DNA of 64,000 nucleotides from the NCBI RefSeq assembly GCF_018882245.1, contig NZ_JACVOV010000003.1:200145-264144 (forward strand). Reading direction: 5' to 3'. Shown here one piece after another: positions 26,637 through 38,445 of the stretch. The notes beneath the pieces were generated by a model. The model was not told the DNA's origin and did not search any database. It saw only the letters and a program-made list of their open reading frames with translations. The translations under genes and the position numbers were made by a program. The DNA comes from Polynucleobacter sp. AP-Capit-er-40B-B4. GTDB taxonomy: Bacteria; Pseudomonadota; Gammaproteobacteria; Burkholderiales; Burkholderiaceae. Numbering within the stretch: position 1 is the stretch's first letter; every line of letters begins with the position of its first letter.

Positions 26637-29081
26637 TTAGTTCGCTGTGAGCTTGCCGTCTTTTAAGCGCGGTTCTACAAAGTGACCTTTGCGTGCACGG
26701 TTACCCGCAAACGACTTCAAGGTTTTTGCATCCAAACTGAGTTCGGTTGGCTTGCCAGCACGTCCCGCGCCTGAATAAGTCGCTCCATCAGGACCAACAG
26801 CAATTGCTGAAGCCAAATACTCTTTATCGTCCAAGCCCATCAAGATCACGCCTTTGCCACCAGTGGGCAAGCGTTTGAGTTCGTCTAGAGGGAAGACTAA
26901 TAACTTGGAAGCCTCAGACAAGCAGGCAACTTGTTTCATGCCGACTTTGACTTTTGCTGCCCCTAAAGGTGCATCACCCGGAACCTTGGCATCCATGCTT
27001 AAGAACGATTTGCCCGCCTTATTACGGGTACTCATATCCGATACATTAGCCAAGAATCCAAAGCCTGCTTTAGTAGATAGCAATACCAAATCGTCAGGCT
27101 GGCCAGCATAGTAAGCAACCATCTGTGATCCGGCAGCTAAATTAACAAAACTGGTTAATGGTGAACCATCACCGCGGGCACCAGGCAATTCACTAACAGG
27201 AACGGTATAGACACGACCATCACTGCCAAAGCCTTGAATAACGTCTACCGTTCTCACTTCGAAGGTGGCATATAAAGCATCGCCAGCCTTAAAGCTAAAT
27301 TGCGTTGGATCATGCTCGTGGCCTTGTCGCACTCGGACCCAACCCTTTTGAGAAACAATCACTGTTACCGGCTCATCAATCACCTTGGTCTCAGCAACAG
27401 CACGCTTATCTTCCTGAATCAGGGTGCGACGATCATCGCCAAAATCCTTCATATCGGATTCGATTTCTTTGATGATGCGCTTACGCAAGACGGTATCGCT
27501 CTGCAATAAGCCTTCTAGATCATCGCGCTCAGCTTTGAGTTCTTTAAGTTCTTGCTCAATCTTGATGCCTTCTAAGCGAGCCAACTGACGCAAACGAATA
27601 TCCAGAATGTCTTCAGCCTGACGGTCTGACAACTTAAATTCTTTAATCAAATCTGCTTTGGGTTCATCGCTATTGCGAATGATCTTGATCACCTTATCAA
27701 TATTGAGAAGAACGATTAAACGCCCTTCCAAAATATGCATGCGGTCTTTGACTTTACCTAAGCGGTGCTGGGTTCTACGAGTAACCGTAGCAACCCTGAA
27801 AGCAATCCACTCAGAGATAATTTCTTTTAAGCCCTTTTGACGCGGACGACCATCATTGCCAATCATCACCAAGTTCATTGGCGCATTGGACTCTAATGAG
27901 GTATGCGCAAGCAATAGGTTTACAAACTCATTGACATCAATATTCTTGCTCTTAGGCTCAAATACCAAGCGTACCGCCGCATCCTTGCTGGACTCGTCAC
28001 GCACACCATCGAGCACATTCAGAATGGTTGATTTGAGATTATTTTGCTCAGGCGTTAAGGTCTTTTTGCCAACCCTGACCTTTGGATTGGTGATCTCTTC
28101 AATCTCTTGCAATACACGCTGAGAGGAAGTGGCTGGCGGTAATTCATTTACAACAATCTGCCACTGGCCGCGAGCCAACTCTTCGATAGACCAACGTGCG
28201 CGCACCTTAATACTGCCGCGCCCCGCCTCATAAATTTGGGCAATTTCTGCAGTAGATGAAATGATTTGACCGCCGCCTGGATAGTCAGGACCAGGCATGA
28301 TCTCCAATAACTCTGAAGTACTCATCTTCGGCGACTTCATTAGAGCAACTGCTGCAGAAGCTACTTCACGCAAGTTATGCGATGGAATCTCGGTAGCCAT
28401 ACCAACAGCAATACCTGAAGCGCCATTAAGCAATACAAACGGTAAGCGCGCTGGTAACAATTTCGGCTCTTGGAATGAACCGTCGTAGTTTGGAGTGAAA
28501 TCAACCGTACCTTCATCAATCTCACTTAACAGCAGGCTTGCTATCTTAGTAAGGCGTGCTTCGGTGTAACGCATTGCCGCTGCGCCATCGCCATCACGTG
28601 AGCCGAAGTTGCCTTGTCCGTCAATTAATGGGTAACGTAAAGAAAAGCTTTGAGCCAAACGAACTAAAGCGTCATAAGCGGACTGATCACCATGGGGATG
28701 AAACTTGCCCAACACGTCACCAACCACACGAGCACTCTTTACCGGCTTCGCGTCTGCACGCAAGCCCATCTCACTCATCGAGAATAAAATTCGGCGCTGT
28801 ACTGGCTTCTGTCCGTCAGCCACATCAGGAAGCGCACGACCTTTAACGACGCTAATGGCGTAATCTAAATAGGCACGCTCTGCGTAAACCGCCAGAGTTA
28901 AGCTGTCTTTACCGTCTTCATTTAGATCAATAGTTTTAGGATCATGATTACCAGAACCGCCGCTAGAAGCAGTAACTGCTGGCGCCTCATCTACTTCAAC
29001 AACATCCATCTCAATAGGATTGGAGAATAAATCTGCCTGATCAGCAGGATTATTTTTTCCGGGGGTCTTCTTGGTTGTCAT
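26637..29081 (-). CDS. parC: DNA topoisomerase IV subunit A
   Basis: This 814-residue type IIA topoisomerase subunit decatenates daughter chromosomes. The breakage-reunion domain has the QRRILFSM start, [21 protein letters not shown] (short piece [13 protein letters not shown]) and the catalytic tyrosine in RYTEARLTK, then a coiled-coil region and C-terminal beta-propeller blades. The first 40 residues are acidic and low in complexity. It overlaps the parE stop by 1 nt, confirming a parE-parC operon. GyrA is excluded by length, context and the lack of a clear GyrA box. Confidence 0.94.
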   Translation of the reverse strand: MTTKKTPGKNNPADQADLFSNPIEMDVVEVDEAPAVTASSGGSGNHDPKTIDLNEDGKDSLTLAVYAERAYLDYAISVVKGRALPDVADGQKPVQRRILFSMSEMGLRADAKPVKSARVVGDVLGKFHPHGDQSAYDALVRLAQSFSLRYPLIDGQGNFGSRDGDGAAAMRYTEARLTKIASLLLSEIDEGTVDFTPNYDGSFQEPKLLPARLPFVLLNGASGIAVGMATEIPSHNLREVASAAVALMKSPKMSTSELLEIMPGPDYPGGGQIISSTAEIAQIYEAGRGSIKVRARWSIEELARGQWQIVVNELPPATSSQRVLQEIEEITNPKVRVGKKTLTPEQNNLKSTILNVLDGVRDESSKDAAVRLVFEPKSKNIDVNEFVNLLLAHTSLESNAPMNLVMIGNDGRPRQKGLKEIISEWIAFRVATVTRRTQHRLGKVKDRMHILEGRLIVLLNIDKVIKIIRNSDEPKADLIKEFKLSDRQAEDILDIRLRQLARLEGIKIEQELKELKAERDDLEGLLQSDTVLRKRIIKEIESDMKDFGDDRRTLIQEDKRAVAETKVIDEPVTVIVSQKGWVRVRQGHEHDPTQFSFKAGDALYATFEVRTVDVIQGFGSDGRVYTVPVSELPGARGDGSPLTSFVNLAAGSQMVAYYAGQPDDLVLLSTKAGFGFLANVSDMSTRNKAGKSFLSMDAKVPGDAPLGAAKVKVGMKQVACLSEASKLLVFPLDELKRLPTGGKGVILMGLDDKEYLASAIAVGPDGATYSGAGRAGKPTELSLDAKTLKSFAGNRARKGHFVEPRLKDGKLTAN

Positions 29082-31069
29082 TAGATATCCGCCTCCACTT
29101 CATTGCCGCGCTCTTCAAGCCAATCGCGACGCGCGCCAGACTCTGATTTACCCATCAGCATATCCATTGTTTTAAATGTTTCGTCTTCGGTCCAAGTACC
29201 TAGTGTTACAGGGAGTAAACGGCGAGTATCTGGATTCAGAGTTGTATCCCAAAGCTGCTCTGCACTCATCTCACCCAAGCCTTTAAAGCGAGAAATCTGC
29301 CATGCAGTTTCTTTAACGCCATCCTTGCGCAGCTTATCTTCAATCGCTTGCAACTCATTAGCATCTAATGCGTAGATCTTTTGCGCTGGCTTCTTGCCGC
29401 GTGCTGGAGCATCCACTCTAAATAGTGGTGGCCTAGAAATATGCACATGACCCAACTCAATCAATTTAGGGAAATGCTTGTAGAACAAGGTTAGTAACAA
29501 CACTTGAATATGCGCGCCATCGACGTCCGCATCAGAGAGGATGCATACCTTGCCATAACGCAAGTTTGATAAATCCGGATTGTCATTCGCACCATGGGGA
29601 TCAACACCAATTGCCACTGCAATATCGTGCACCTCATTATTAGCAAATAAGCGGTCGCGCTCTGCTTCCCAGGTGTTTAAAACCTTACCGCGTAATGGCA
29701 GGATGGCTTGATATTCCTTATTGCGACCCATTTTGGCGGAACCACCAGCAGAGTCACCCTCCACCAGGAAGATTTCATTCATGCCGATATCTTGGCTCTC
29801 ACAATCCGTGAGCTTGCCAGGGAGAACCGCAACGCCAGAAGATTTTTTCTTCTCAACCTTTTGTCCTGCGCGAGTTCTAGCCTGGGCTTGCTTAATAACC
29901 AAATCAGCCAACTTACGACCGTAATCAACGTGCTGGTTAAGCCACAGCTCTAAAGCAGACTTCACATATCCAGAAACTAAACGCACTGCATCACGAGAAT
30001 TTAGGCGCTCTTTAATCTGACCTTGAAATTGCGGATCCAATACTTTGGCAGACAAAATGAAGGATGCGCGTGCAAATACGTCTTCAGGCATGAGCTTCAC
30101 ACCTTTAGGTTGCAATGCATGCATTTCAATAAAGCCTTTAACAGCATTAAATAAGCCTTCACGCAAACCACTCTCATGCGTACCGCCTGCAGGAGTTGGA
30201 ATCAAGTTCACATAACTCTCGCGTACTGGTGCGCCATCCTCAGTCCAGCAAACTACCCAAGCTGCGCCCTCACCTTCAGCGAAGGAATCATCATCACCAG
30301 TGCCTGTTGCGTATTGCTCGCCTTCAAACGGCGGAATAACTTCTCCGCCATGACCAGCTTGTGCAATGGCCTCATTTAAATAGCCGCGCAAGCCTTGTGC
30401 ATATTGCCAAGTCTGGGTATCGCCGGTTTTTTCTTGAATCAGGGTGACCTTCACGCCCGGCAGCAAAACCGCCTTGGAGCGCAACAAGCGGATGAGCTCA
30501 GGCATCGGAATAGCCGAGCTATCAAAGTACTTACCATCAGGCCAAGCGCGAACGCGAGTACCGTGTGACTTATCTTCTTTTAAAGATGGACTCGATTTGA
30601 GTTTTTCAATGACCTTGCCGTCAGCAAAGGTCAATGTCGACTTTTGGCCATCACGCCAAACAGTCACCTCTAATCTCTTGGATAAGGCATTGGTTACCGA
30701 AACACCAACACCATGCAAACCGCCTGAAAATGCGTAAGCACCACCAGTGCCTTTTTCAAACTTACCACCAGCATGTAACTGGGTAAAAACGATTTCTACT
30801 ACGGGTAACTTCTCCGTTGGATGCATGCCCACTGGAATGCCACGGCCATCATCTTCGACGCTCACACTTCCGTCGGTATGCATCGTGACAATGATTTGCT
30901 TGCCAAACCCGCCCAAAGCTTCATCGGATGCGTTATCGAGCACCTCTTGAATGATATGGAGTGGATTATCAGTGCGGGTGTACATTCCAGGCCGCTGACG
31001 GACTGGTTCCAGTCCTTTTAGGACCTGAATCGACGATTCGCTGTATTCGGAAGTTTTACGGGTAGCCAT
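29081..31069 (-). CDS. parE: DNA topoisomerase IV subunit B
   Basis: This 662-residue ATPase subunit partners ParC. N-terminal GHKL ATPase ([49 protein letters not shown]), a transducer domain, and a C-terminal Toprim region ([26 protein letters not shown]). Its length, and the short spacing in Toprim, separate it from the longer GyrB of Gram-negative bacteria. The gene starts 79 bp from the divergent CoA-transferase gene. Confidence 0.95.
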   Translation of the reverse strand: MATRKTSEYSESSIQVLKGLEPVRQRPGMYTRTDNPLHIIQEVLDNASDEALGGFGKQIIVTMHTDGSVSVEDDGRGIPVGMHPTEKLPVVEIVFTQLHAGGKFEKGTGGAYAFSGGLHGVGVSVTNALSKRLEVTVWRDGQKSTLTFADGKVIEKLKSSPSLKEDKSHGTRVRAWPDGKYFDSSAIPMPELIRLLRSKAVLLPGVKVTLIQEKTGDTQTWQYAQGLRGYLNEAIAQAGHGGEVIPPFEGEQYATGTGDDDSFAEGEGAAWVVCWTEDGAPVRESYVNLIPTPAGGTHESGLREGLFNAVKGFIEMHALQPKGVKLMPEDVFARASFILSAKVLDPQFQGQIKERLNSRDAVRLVSGYVKSALELWLNQHVDYGRKLADLVIKQAQARTRAGQKVEKKKSSGVAVLPGKLTDCESQDIGMNEIFLVEGDSAGGSAKMGRNKEYQAILPLRGKVLNTWEAERDRLFANNEVHDIAVAIGVDPHGANDNPDLSNLRYGKVCILSDADVDGAHIQVLLLTLFYKHFPKLIELGHVHISRPPLFRVDAPARGKKPAQKIYALDANELQAIEDKLRKDGVKETAWQISRFKGLGEMSAEQLWDTTLNPDTRRLLPVTLGTWTEDETFKTMDMLMGKSESGARRDWLEERGNEVEADI

Positions 31070-31148
31070 GCGCGCAAATTGTAGTCATGTCTGAGATCCA
31101 GACCGAATTTTTCAGGTATTACCCCGTCATCCATGCCAAAATTGGGGG

Positions 31149-32369
31149 ATGGGAGCCTTAAGTCATATTCGCGTTTTAGACCTTAGCCGAGTCTTGGCTG
31201 GTCCTTGGTGCGCTCAGAATCTCGCAGATTTGGGTGCAGATGTCATTAAAGTCGAAAGACCTGGCACTGGGGACGATACCCGCCATTGGGGCCCTCCTTT
31301 TGCCAAAGACGCCAATGGCAAGGAAACCGAAGAATCTGCCTATTTTATTTGCATCAATCGTAATAAGCGTTCCATTACCGTTGATATTGCTAAACCTGAG
31401 GGCCAAGAACTCATCCGTCAGCTTGCTGAAGAATCAGACGTAGTGATTGAGAACTACAAAGTTGGAGACCTCGCCAAATACGGGCTTGATTATGAAAGCC
31501 TTAAAAAGGTGAAGTCTGACCTAGTCTATTGTTCTATCACTGGCTTTGGTCAAACTGGGCCTTATGCTCACCGTCCTGGATATGACTTCATCATTCAGGG
31601 TATGGGTGGCTTCATGAGTGTTACTGGTGAGGCCCATGACTTTGAGGGGGCTAGCCCACAAAAATCTGGTGTTGCTATCGCCGATATCTTCACAGGCATG
31701 TATGCCAGCACGGCAATCCTCGCGGCCATCGTCCATCGCGACCATACCGGGGAGGGTCAATACATCGATATGTCACTGCTAGATACGCAAATAGCCGTGA
31801 TGGCGAATGTATCAAGCGCCTATCTCACCTCGGGTGAAGTGCCTAAACGCTGGGGTAATGCCTCTCCGATCATTGTTCCCTACCAAACCTTCCCGACATC
31901 CGATGGCTGGATGATTGTTGGAGCGGGTAATGACGGTCAATTTAGGCATTTTGTGACGGCAGGCGGTGAAGCACATTTAGCGGACAACCCACTTTATGTG
32001 TCAAACCCCCTTCGCGTAGAGCATCGCAAGCAACTCATTCCACTCTTAGAGCAAATGACTCGCAAAAAGACTAAGGGCGAATGGATTGCGCTGCTAGAAA
32101 AAGCCAAAGTTCCCTGCGGACCTATTAATGACTTTAAAGAAGTTTTTGAAAATGAGCAGGTCATTCATCGTGGTGTACAGATTGAAGCCCCACACCCCAC
32201 TGTCGGCAGTATGAAATTAGTAGCCAGTCCAATGCGTTTATCAAAGACGCCTACTGAAGTACGCATGGCGCCACCAACATTAGGTCAACATACAGAAGAA
32301 ATCTTGCATGAGCGTCTCAAGCTCGATGACAAGACTATTGATGCGCTGCGTAGCAAAGGGATTATCTAG
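31149..32369 (+). CDS. family III CoA-transferase (CaiB/BaiF)
   Basis: This 406-residue protein has the class III signature start IRVLDLSRVLAGPWCAQNLADLGADVIKVE (piece LAGPWCAQNLADLGAD) and the catalytic aspartate expected in VAIADIFTGMYA. Such enzymes move CoA between carboxylic acids (formyl-/oxalyl-CoA, succinyl-/glutaryl-CoA and others). The subgroup cannot be fixed. It is followed after 6 bp by an MFS transporter of the oxalate/formate-antiporter type, so the pair probably takes up and activates one carboxylate. Confidence 0.85.
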   Translation: MGALSHIRVLDLSRVLAGPWCAQNLADLGADVIKVERPGTGDDTRHWGPPFAKDANGKETEESAYFICINRNKRSITVDIAKPEGQELIRQLAEESDVVIENYKVGDLAKYGLDYESLKKVKSDLVYCSITGFGQTGPYAHRPGYDFIIQGMGGFMSVTGEAHDFEGASPQKSGVAIADIFTGMYASTAILAAIVHRDHTGEGQYIDMSLLDTQIAVMANVSSAYLTSGEVPKRWGNASPIIVPYQTFPTSDGWMIVGAGNDGQFRHFVTAGGEAHLADNPLYVSNPLRVEHRKQLIPLLEQMTRKKTKGEWIALLEKAKVPCGPINDFKEVFENEQVIHRGVQIEAPHPTVGSMKLVASPMRLSKTPTEVRMAPPTLGQHTEEILHERLKLDDKTIDALRSKGII

Positions 32370-32375
32370 ACCCCC

Positions 32376-33608
32376 ATGACCAAGCCAATCAGCAACGCTG
32401 GACTTTCAATGAAGGAAGTGCTTATTTATGGCGGACTGATGGTCACGCTGTCTATGGGCATTCGTCATGGCTTTGGTCTATTTAATTTACCGATTACCTC
32501 AGCCAACGGCTGGGGACGTGAAACTTTTGCTTTAACCATTGCACTTCAAAACCTGATCTGGGGCGCAGTTCAGCCAATAACTGGCGCTCTAGCCGATCGC
32601 TATGGTGCATTCAAAATCATGGTTGCTGGTGGCGTTTTGTATGCACTAGGTTTAGCGGGTATGGCCGTCTCAAGTGATGTCATGAACTTCACCTTAGCCG
32701 GTGGTTTATTAATTGGCTTGGCACAAACCGCAACAACCTATAGCGTGGTGTACGGCATTTTAGGTCGAAACGTCCCTGCAGAAAAACGGGTTTGGGCGAT
32801 GGGTATTACTGCAGCAGCCGGTTCATTTGGTCAGTTCCTGATGATTCCAGCCGAACAAGGATTGCTCAGTGCATTTGGCACCCAAGATGCGCTTCTCATG
32901 TTGGCGCTGATGGCCAGCTTAATGATCCCAACCGCTTTTATGTTGCGCGAGAAAAACTTCAGTCACTCGCATGCTTTGGGCGATCAAACGATCAAACAGG
33001 CTTTAAAAGAAGCGATTAGCAATCCTAGCTTTCGTTACCTGACCTTAGGCTACTTTGTTTGTGGCTTTCAGGTGGTATTTATTGCGGTTCACTTAGCACC
33101 CTATCTAAAAGACCTATCCTCTAACTATCCAGCAGTTGGCGCGCCAGTGGTTGCCACAACAGCCCTAGCCCTCATTGGTCTATTCAATATTTTTGGCACC
33201 TACAGTTCAGGAATCTTGGCCCAACGCTTTCCAAAGCGCTATTTACTATCTGCCATTTACATAGGTCGCTCGATTGCTATTACTGCTTTCTTGTTGCTCC
33301 CACCCACGCCGATGAGCACTTACATCTTCGCGGCGATCATGGGATTCTTATGGCTATCAACCATTCCACTTACCAACGGTATCGTTGCGCAAATTTTTGG
33401 AGTTAAATATTTAACGATGCTTTCTGGGTTGGTGTTTTTCTCACATCAACTAGGTAGTTTCTGTGGTGCATTCCTTGGCGGCTATTTATTCGACCAAACA
33501 GGTTCTTATTTAATTGTTTGGGAAATCGCGATTGGATTAGGTGTCTTTGCGTTCTTAGTGAATCTTCCTGTAAAAGAACGCGCCGTTGAACGGGCTGTCA
33601 ATGCTTAA
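32376..33608 (+). CDS. MFS transporter, OxlT/monocarboxylate-like
   Basis: This 410-residue protein has about 12 membrane segments. The pattern GIRHGFGLFNLPITSANGW and GALADRYGAFKIMVAGG (motif A, loop 2-3) resembles the CynX/NimT and oxalate:formate/monocarboxylate branch. Its stop overlaps the start of a 47-residue gene by 8 bp, and it lies 6 bp after the CoA-transferase, so all three are probably co-transcribed. Confidence 0.85.
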   Translation: MTKPISNAGLSMKEVLIYGGLMVTLSMGIRHGFGLFNLPITSANGWGRETFALTIALQNLIWGAVQPITGALADRYGAFKIMVAGGVLYALGLAGMAVSSDVMNFTLAGGLLIGLAQTATTYSVVYGILGRNVPAEKRVWAMGITAAAGSFGQFLMIPAEQGLLSAFGTQDALLMLALMASLMIPTAFMLREKNFSHSHALGDQTIKQALKEAISNPSFRYLTLGYFVCGFQVVFIAVHLAPYLKDLSSNYPAVGAPVVATTALALIGLFNIFGTYSSGILAQRFPKRYLLSAIYIGRSIAITAFLLLPPTPMSTYIFAAIMGFLWLSTIPLTNGIVAQIFGVKYLTMLSGLVFFSHQLGSFCGAFLGGYLFDQTGSYLIVWEIAIGLGVFAFLVNLPVKERAVERAVNA

Positions 33609-33744
33609 GAAAAAACCTGCTGTTTGGAAAATAATTTCCTATGGCTTTGGTTTATTTGTATTGTTATTTGTTTTTTCAATGTACTTTGCACCAGATATGA
33701 TGGTGGCTGTTACCAATCAAGTATGGGCTCTGTGTGGTTGGTAA
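33601..33744 (+). CDS. 47-residue single-span membrane protein
   Basis: An open frame starting at ATG 33601 overlaps the MFS stop and encodes 47 residues. It begins with a basic n-region (MLKKKPAVWK), has one hydrophobic stretch (IISYGFGLFVLLFVFSMYF) and ends ALCGW. The overlap suggests translational coupling. I recall similar short proteins in betaproteobacteria but cannot name a family. No function is known to me; the topology would be N-in with a periplasmic tail. Confidence 0.6.
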   Translation: MLKKKPAVWKIISYGFGLFVLLFVFSMYFAPDMMVAVTNQVWALCGW

Positions 33745-33785
33745 CTCGCTAATATTTCATTAGCACACTTTTGTTTTTTTAGCTT

Positions 33786-33860
33786 CTCGCCGTAGCACAA
33801 TGGATAGTGCACATGCCTCCTAAGCGTGGGATACAGGTTCGATTCCTGTCGGCGGGACCA
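33786..33860 (+). tRNA. tRNA-Arg (anticodon CCT)
   Basis: A 75-nt cloverleaf is drawn by hand: acceptor CTCGCCG with CGGCGGG (one T-G pair), D-stem GCAC/GTGC, anticodon stem CATGC/GCGTG with loop CTCCTAA, T-stem ACAGG/CCTGT with TTCGATT loop, and an encoded CCA. The anticodon CCT reads AGG. Position 1 is C rather than the usual G. Confidence 0.93.
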
Positions 33861-33874
33861 AAAATTCCTCATAC

Positions 33875-33897
33875 TTATCCACAGGCATTGTGGATAA
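33875..33897. promoter_or_regulatory. inverted pair of consensus DnaA boxes
   Basis: TTATCCACA (33875-33883) and its exact reverse complement TGTGGATAA (33889-33897) are separated by 5 bp. Each is a perfect 9-mer DnaA box. They start 15 nt after the tRNA-Arg. The same sequence can fold into a 9-bp hairpin but no T-run follows, so a simple terminator reading is less satisfying. The rest of 33898-34061 is AT-rich with no clear gene. Confidence 0.5.
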
Positions 33898-34061
33898 ATC
33901 CTCAAATGTTTTCGTAAGTCACAGATTTGTATAGGCTGACCTAGCTTGCCTAAATTGTGTGCAAAAAGTATTTCCCTTTTTTAGTAATTGCTTACAAATA
34001 TTTAAGCTAGTTCAGCTGCGGTTATGTGTTAAAGAGGGTAAGTTCCCTTAAACTTAGGGCC

Positions 34062-34895
34062 ATGACCAGCCTTTCGACCAGTACGTTAGCCGCCCTTGAG
34101 GAAATGCTCCAAAATACGGCGCGTTCTGCTCCAGCAGATTTTTTACCAATCTATTTATCCCGCGGTGCAATGGGCGAGCAACTCATTGGGCATCTCAATC
34201 CAGAGTTCACGCTGTATTTGCATGAGTCATTACAAAAAGAATCTATTCCACTCATTGCAATCAGCCATGACAAGCTGACCATTCAATTGGGCAAGCCAAG
34301 AGATTTATCAAATAGTCTTTACCAGCTTGCCAATCGCATGCGCGTGGGTGGATTTATTCCCGGCTGGCGGAACGAAGACTTTGCATGGGTGGATCAAAAT
34401 GGTCACAAGTACTTTCGCATGGAACGTGCTGCATTTCGCACCTTTGGATTTCGCAGCATGGCAACGCATATCAACGGCTACACGCAAGGAAATACGATTT
34501 GGTTGGGTAGACGTAGTGAAACCAAGCCTACTGATCCAGGCAAGTTAGATAACTTAGCGGCTGGCGGCATTACCGCTGATGAAACACCTTGGGTAAGCGC
34601 ACGTCGTGAACTTTGGGAAGAGGCTGGCGTACCTGAGCAAATTGCAGAACAGATTGAGCCTGTTGGACGGATTCATATGCGTCGCCCATCCCTTAACCGG
34701 GGTTTTCATGATGAGCAGCTCTATATTTACGACCTAGAATTGACTGATAACTTTGTCCCAATGAATCACGACGGCGAAGTCAGCGGCTTTATAGAAATCT
34801 CACTAGCGGAGGCTGCCGCCAGGATACTGGCTGACGAATTCACCTCTGACGCTGCTTTTGTAACTGCAGACTTCATATTGCGTCGCAATAAATAA
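34062..34895 (+). CDS. Nudix hydrolase with DUF4743-type N-domain, probably thiamine-related
   Basis: This protein has an N-terminal domain (about residues 1-115) of the type found beside thiamine pyrophosphokinase in yeast Tnr3, then a Nudix domain with GGITADETPWVSARRELWEEAGV (short core RRELWEEAGV). Tnr3-type Nudix enzymes are known to hydrolyse damaged thiamine diphosphate analogues. It lies directly upstream of the TPP riboswitch and thiC, which fits. A GTG at 34026 extends the frame; I use ATG 34062 (277 aa). Confidence 0.8.
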   Translation: MTSLSTSTLAALEEMLQNTARSAPADFLPIYLSRGAMGEQLIGHLNPEFTLYLHESLQKESIPLIAISHDKLTIQLGKPRDLSNSLYQLANRMRVGGFIPGWRNEDFAWVDQNGHKYFRMERAAFRTFGFRSMATHINGYTQGNTIWLGRRSETKPTDPGKLDNLAAGGITADETPWVSARRELWEEAGVPEQIAEQIEPVGRIHMRRPSLNRGFHDEQLYIYDLELTDNFVPMNHDGEVSGFIEISLAEAAARILADEFTSDAAFVTADFILRRNK

Positions 34896-34913
34896 GGGAT
34901 TCGCCCTTATTTA
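34889..34913 (+). terminator. hairpin at the end of the Nudix gene
   Basis: A 10-bp stem (34889-34898 with 34904-34913) and ATTCG loop overlap the Nudix stop codon. The 3' arm ends in TTATTTA, a weak U-tract. It separates the Nudix gene from the riboswitch-controlled operon. Confidence 0.5.
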
Positions 34914-34988
34914 CCTGTTGTGACGCCTACTTGACTGCAGTCATGCATCAAGCCCCTAATTCGTGGTTAAATCCTGATTAAGGATGAA

Positions 34989-35074
34989 ACAGGGGTGCCC
35001 TTCAGAGGTTTTTAGTCTGAAGGCGCTGAGAAAGACCCTTTAACCCGATCCAGGTAATGCTGGCGTGGGGAGTT
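34989..35074 (+). promoter_or_regulatory. TPP riboswitch (thi box) upstream of thiC
   Basis: The conserved thi-box elements are in order: AGGGGTGCCC (34991-35000), a variable P3 hairpin, GCTGAGA (35024-35030), ACCCTTTAACCCGATC and GGTAATGCTGGCGTGGGGA (35053-35071). This aptamer binds thiamine diphosphate. In Gram-negative bacteria it commonly masks the Shine-Dalgarno sequence; here AGGAG (35115-35119) lies about 40 nt after the aptamer, consistent with control of translation start for thiC and the operon behind it. Confidence 0.95.
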
Positions 35075-35116
35075 ACATCAGACCGACACCCGGTTTCGTC
35101 CATCTAAAACAGCTAG

Positions 35117-37066
<1,950 letters not shown>

Positions 37067-37081
37067 TCATCAAACTTTGTA

Positions 37082-38233
37082 ATGGTGGCTAATTTGAATC
37101 TCTCTAACGGTAAGTACGCAATTGTTGGGGGCGGCCTAATGGGTCGCTTGCTGGCAGTTGCACTTGCTAAGAGAGGCGCTCAAGTTGATCTATTTGAAAA
37201 AGGCGGTCCAGACGCGGCTCATGCTGCGGCACGTATTGCAGCTGCGATGTTGGCTCCTCTTGCTGAATCTGCCATTACCGAAGATTCTGTCGTCCGCATG
37301 GGCCTGCATAGCCTACCCCGCTGGAAAGAGCTCATTTCAGAACTATCTGATGCGGTTTTCTTCCAGCAAGACGGCACCTTGATTCTTTGGCATAGACAAG
37401 ACGCTAGTGATGCTGAGCGCTTTACGGCTCACCTAGAGAAAAACTGTCATGCGAACTCGGAGCTCAGCTCCCCGCAAAAGTTAAGTAGTGAAACTTTGCG
37501 TGAGTTGGAACCAGGAGTTGCTGATCGCTTTAATCAGGGACTCTACTTGCCCAACGAAGGACAGTTGGATAATCGCCAACTATTAGATGCACTTGCTAGT
37601 GAGCTTAAGCTCTTGAAGGTCAATTGCTGCTGGTATACAGAAGTTGATCCACAAGAATTGCGGAAGCAGTTTGAATATCAAACAGTAATTGATTGTCGCG
37701 GTACTGGTGCAAAAGCTCCCTGGTCTTCTGGCAACAAACCCAATGCCTTGCGTGGTGTTCGCGGTGAAGTGATTCGGCTCTATGCTCCAGAGGTAAAACT
37801 GCGCCGTCCTACGAGGTTAATTCACCCTCGCTACCCAATTTATATTGCCCCCAAGGAAAATGATATCTATGTGGTGGGCGCTACTGAGATTGAGTCTGAT
37901 GATCTCTCGGAGATGAGTGTGCGCTCTGCAATGGAACTACTGAGTGCGGTCTATACCGTCCATAGCGGTTTTGCAGAAGCGCGTATTTTAGAAATGGCAA
38001 CACAATGTCGCCCTACTTTAAAAAATAACCTGCCGGAAATCCGGACGAAAAAAGATAAAGGGCTGGTAGATTTGATCATGATCAACGGCCTTTACCGTCA
38101 TGGTTTTATGATTGCTCCAGCAGTATTGGACTGCGCTTTACAGTTGCTGGAACAAGGATCAAGCAAGACTGCATTGGAATTGGGCTTAAGCATTACGCAA
38201 ATTGACAATCAAGTAGAGGCCATATGCGCGTGA
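37082..38233 (+). CDS. thiO: glycine oxidase ThiO
   Basis: This 383-residue FAD-dependent oxidase supplies dehydroglycine for the thiazole ring in aerobes. The N-terminal FAD motif is AIVGGGLMGRLLAVALAKRG with an acidic residue after the second strand (DLFEKGG). The C-terminal part has GLYRHGFMIAPAVLD, which matches the substrate and FAD contact region of ThiO/DAO proteins. It overlaps thiS by 10 bp. Aerobic metabolism is implied, since anaerobes use ThiH instead. Confidence 0.9.
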   Translation: MVANLNLSNGKYAIVGGGLMGRLLAVALAKRGAQVDLFEKGGPDAAHAAARIAAAMLAPLAESAITEDSVVRMGLHSLPRWKELISELSDAVFFQQDGTLILWHRQDASDAERFTAHLEKNCHANSELSSPQKLSSETLRELEPGVADRFNQGLYLPNEGQLDNRQLLDALASELKLLKVNCCWYTEVDPQELRKQFEYQTVIDCRGTGAKAPWSSGNKPNALRGVRGEVIRLYAPEVKLRRPTRLIHPRYPIYIAPKENDIYVVGATEIESDDLSEMSVRSAMELLSAVYTVHSGFAEARILEMATQCRPTLKNNLPEIRTKKDKGLVDLIMINGLYRHGFMIAPAVLDCALQLLEQGSSKTALELGLSITQIDNQVEAICA

Positions 38234-38421
38234 TCGTTAATCAAGTGGAGTATGACTTACCAAGCCAAAGCTTGGTGAGCGATGCACTGGCATTAATTGA
38301 TGCAAAGCCACCCTACGCTGTTGCCGTGAATCTGAATTTTGTACCCAAGACAAAGCATGCCGAGTTTGTTTTGAATGAGAATGACCAAATTGAAATAATC
38401 GCCCCCGTTACTGGTGGGTGA
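38224..38421 (+). CDS. thiS: sulfur carrier protein ThiS
   Basis: This 65-residue ubiquitin-like protein ends in the required Gly-Gly (VTGG), which is adenylated and turned into a thiocarboxylate that donates sulfur to ThiG. The frame overlaps thiO, indicating translational coupling. No thiF is visible in the window, so activation must come from another E1-like protein such as MoeB. Confidence 0.93.
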   Translation: MRVIVNQVEYDLPSQSLVSDALALIDAKPPYAVAVNLNFVPKTKHAEFVLNENDQIEIIAPVTGG

Positions 38422-38445
38422 TGTAATAACGAACTGATTTTTCAT

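Noticed and set aside
26854..28846. multiple plus-strand frames across parC
   Set aside because: parC is intact and conserved; these frames have no ribosome binding sites or recognisable domains.
33875..33897. chromosomal origin oriC
   Set aside because: There is no dnaA, dnaN or gidA nearby, no cluster beyond the two boxes and no clear unwinding repeats.
33717..33905. 62-residue minus-strand frame over tRNA-Arg
   Set aside because: It is antisense to a complete tRNA and to the 47-residue gene, with no ribosome binding site; a shadow frame.
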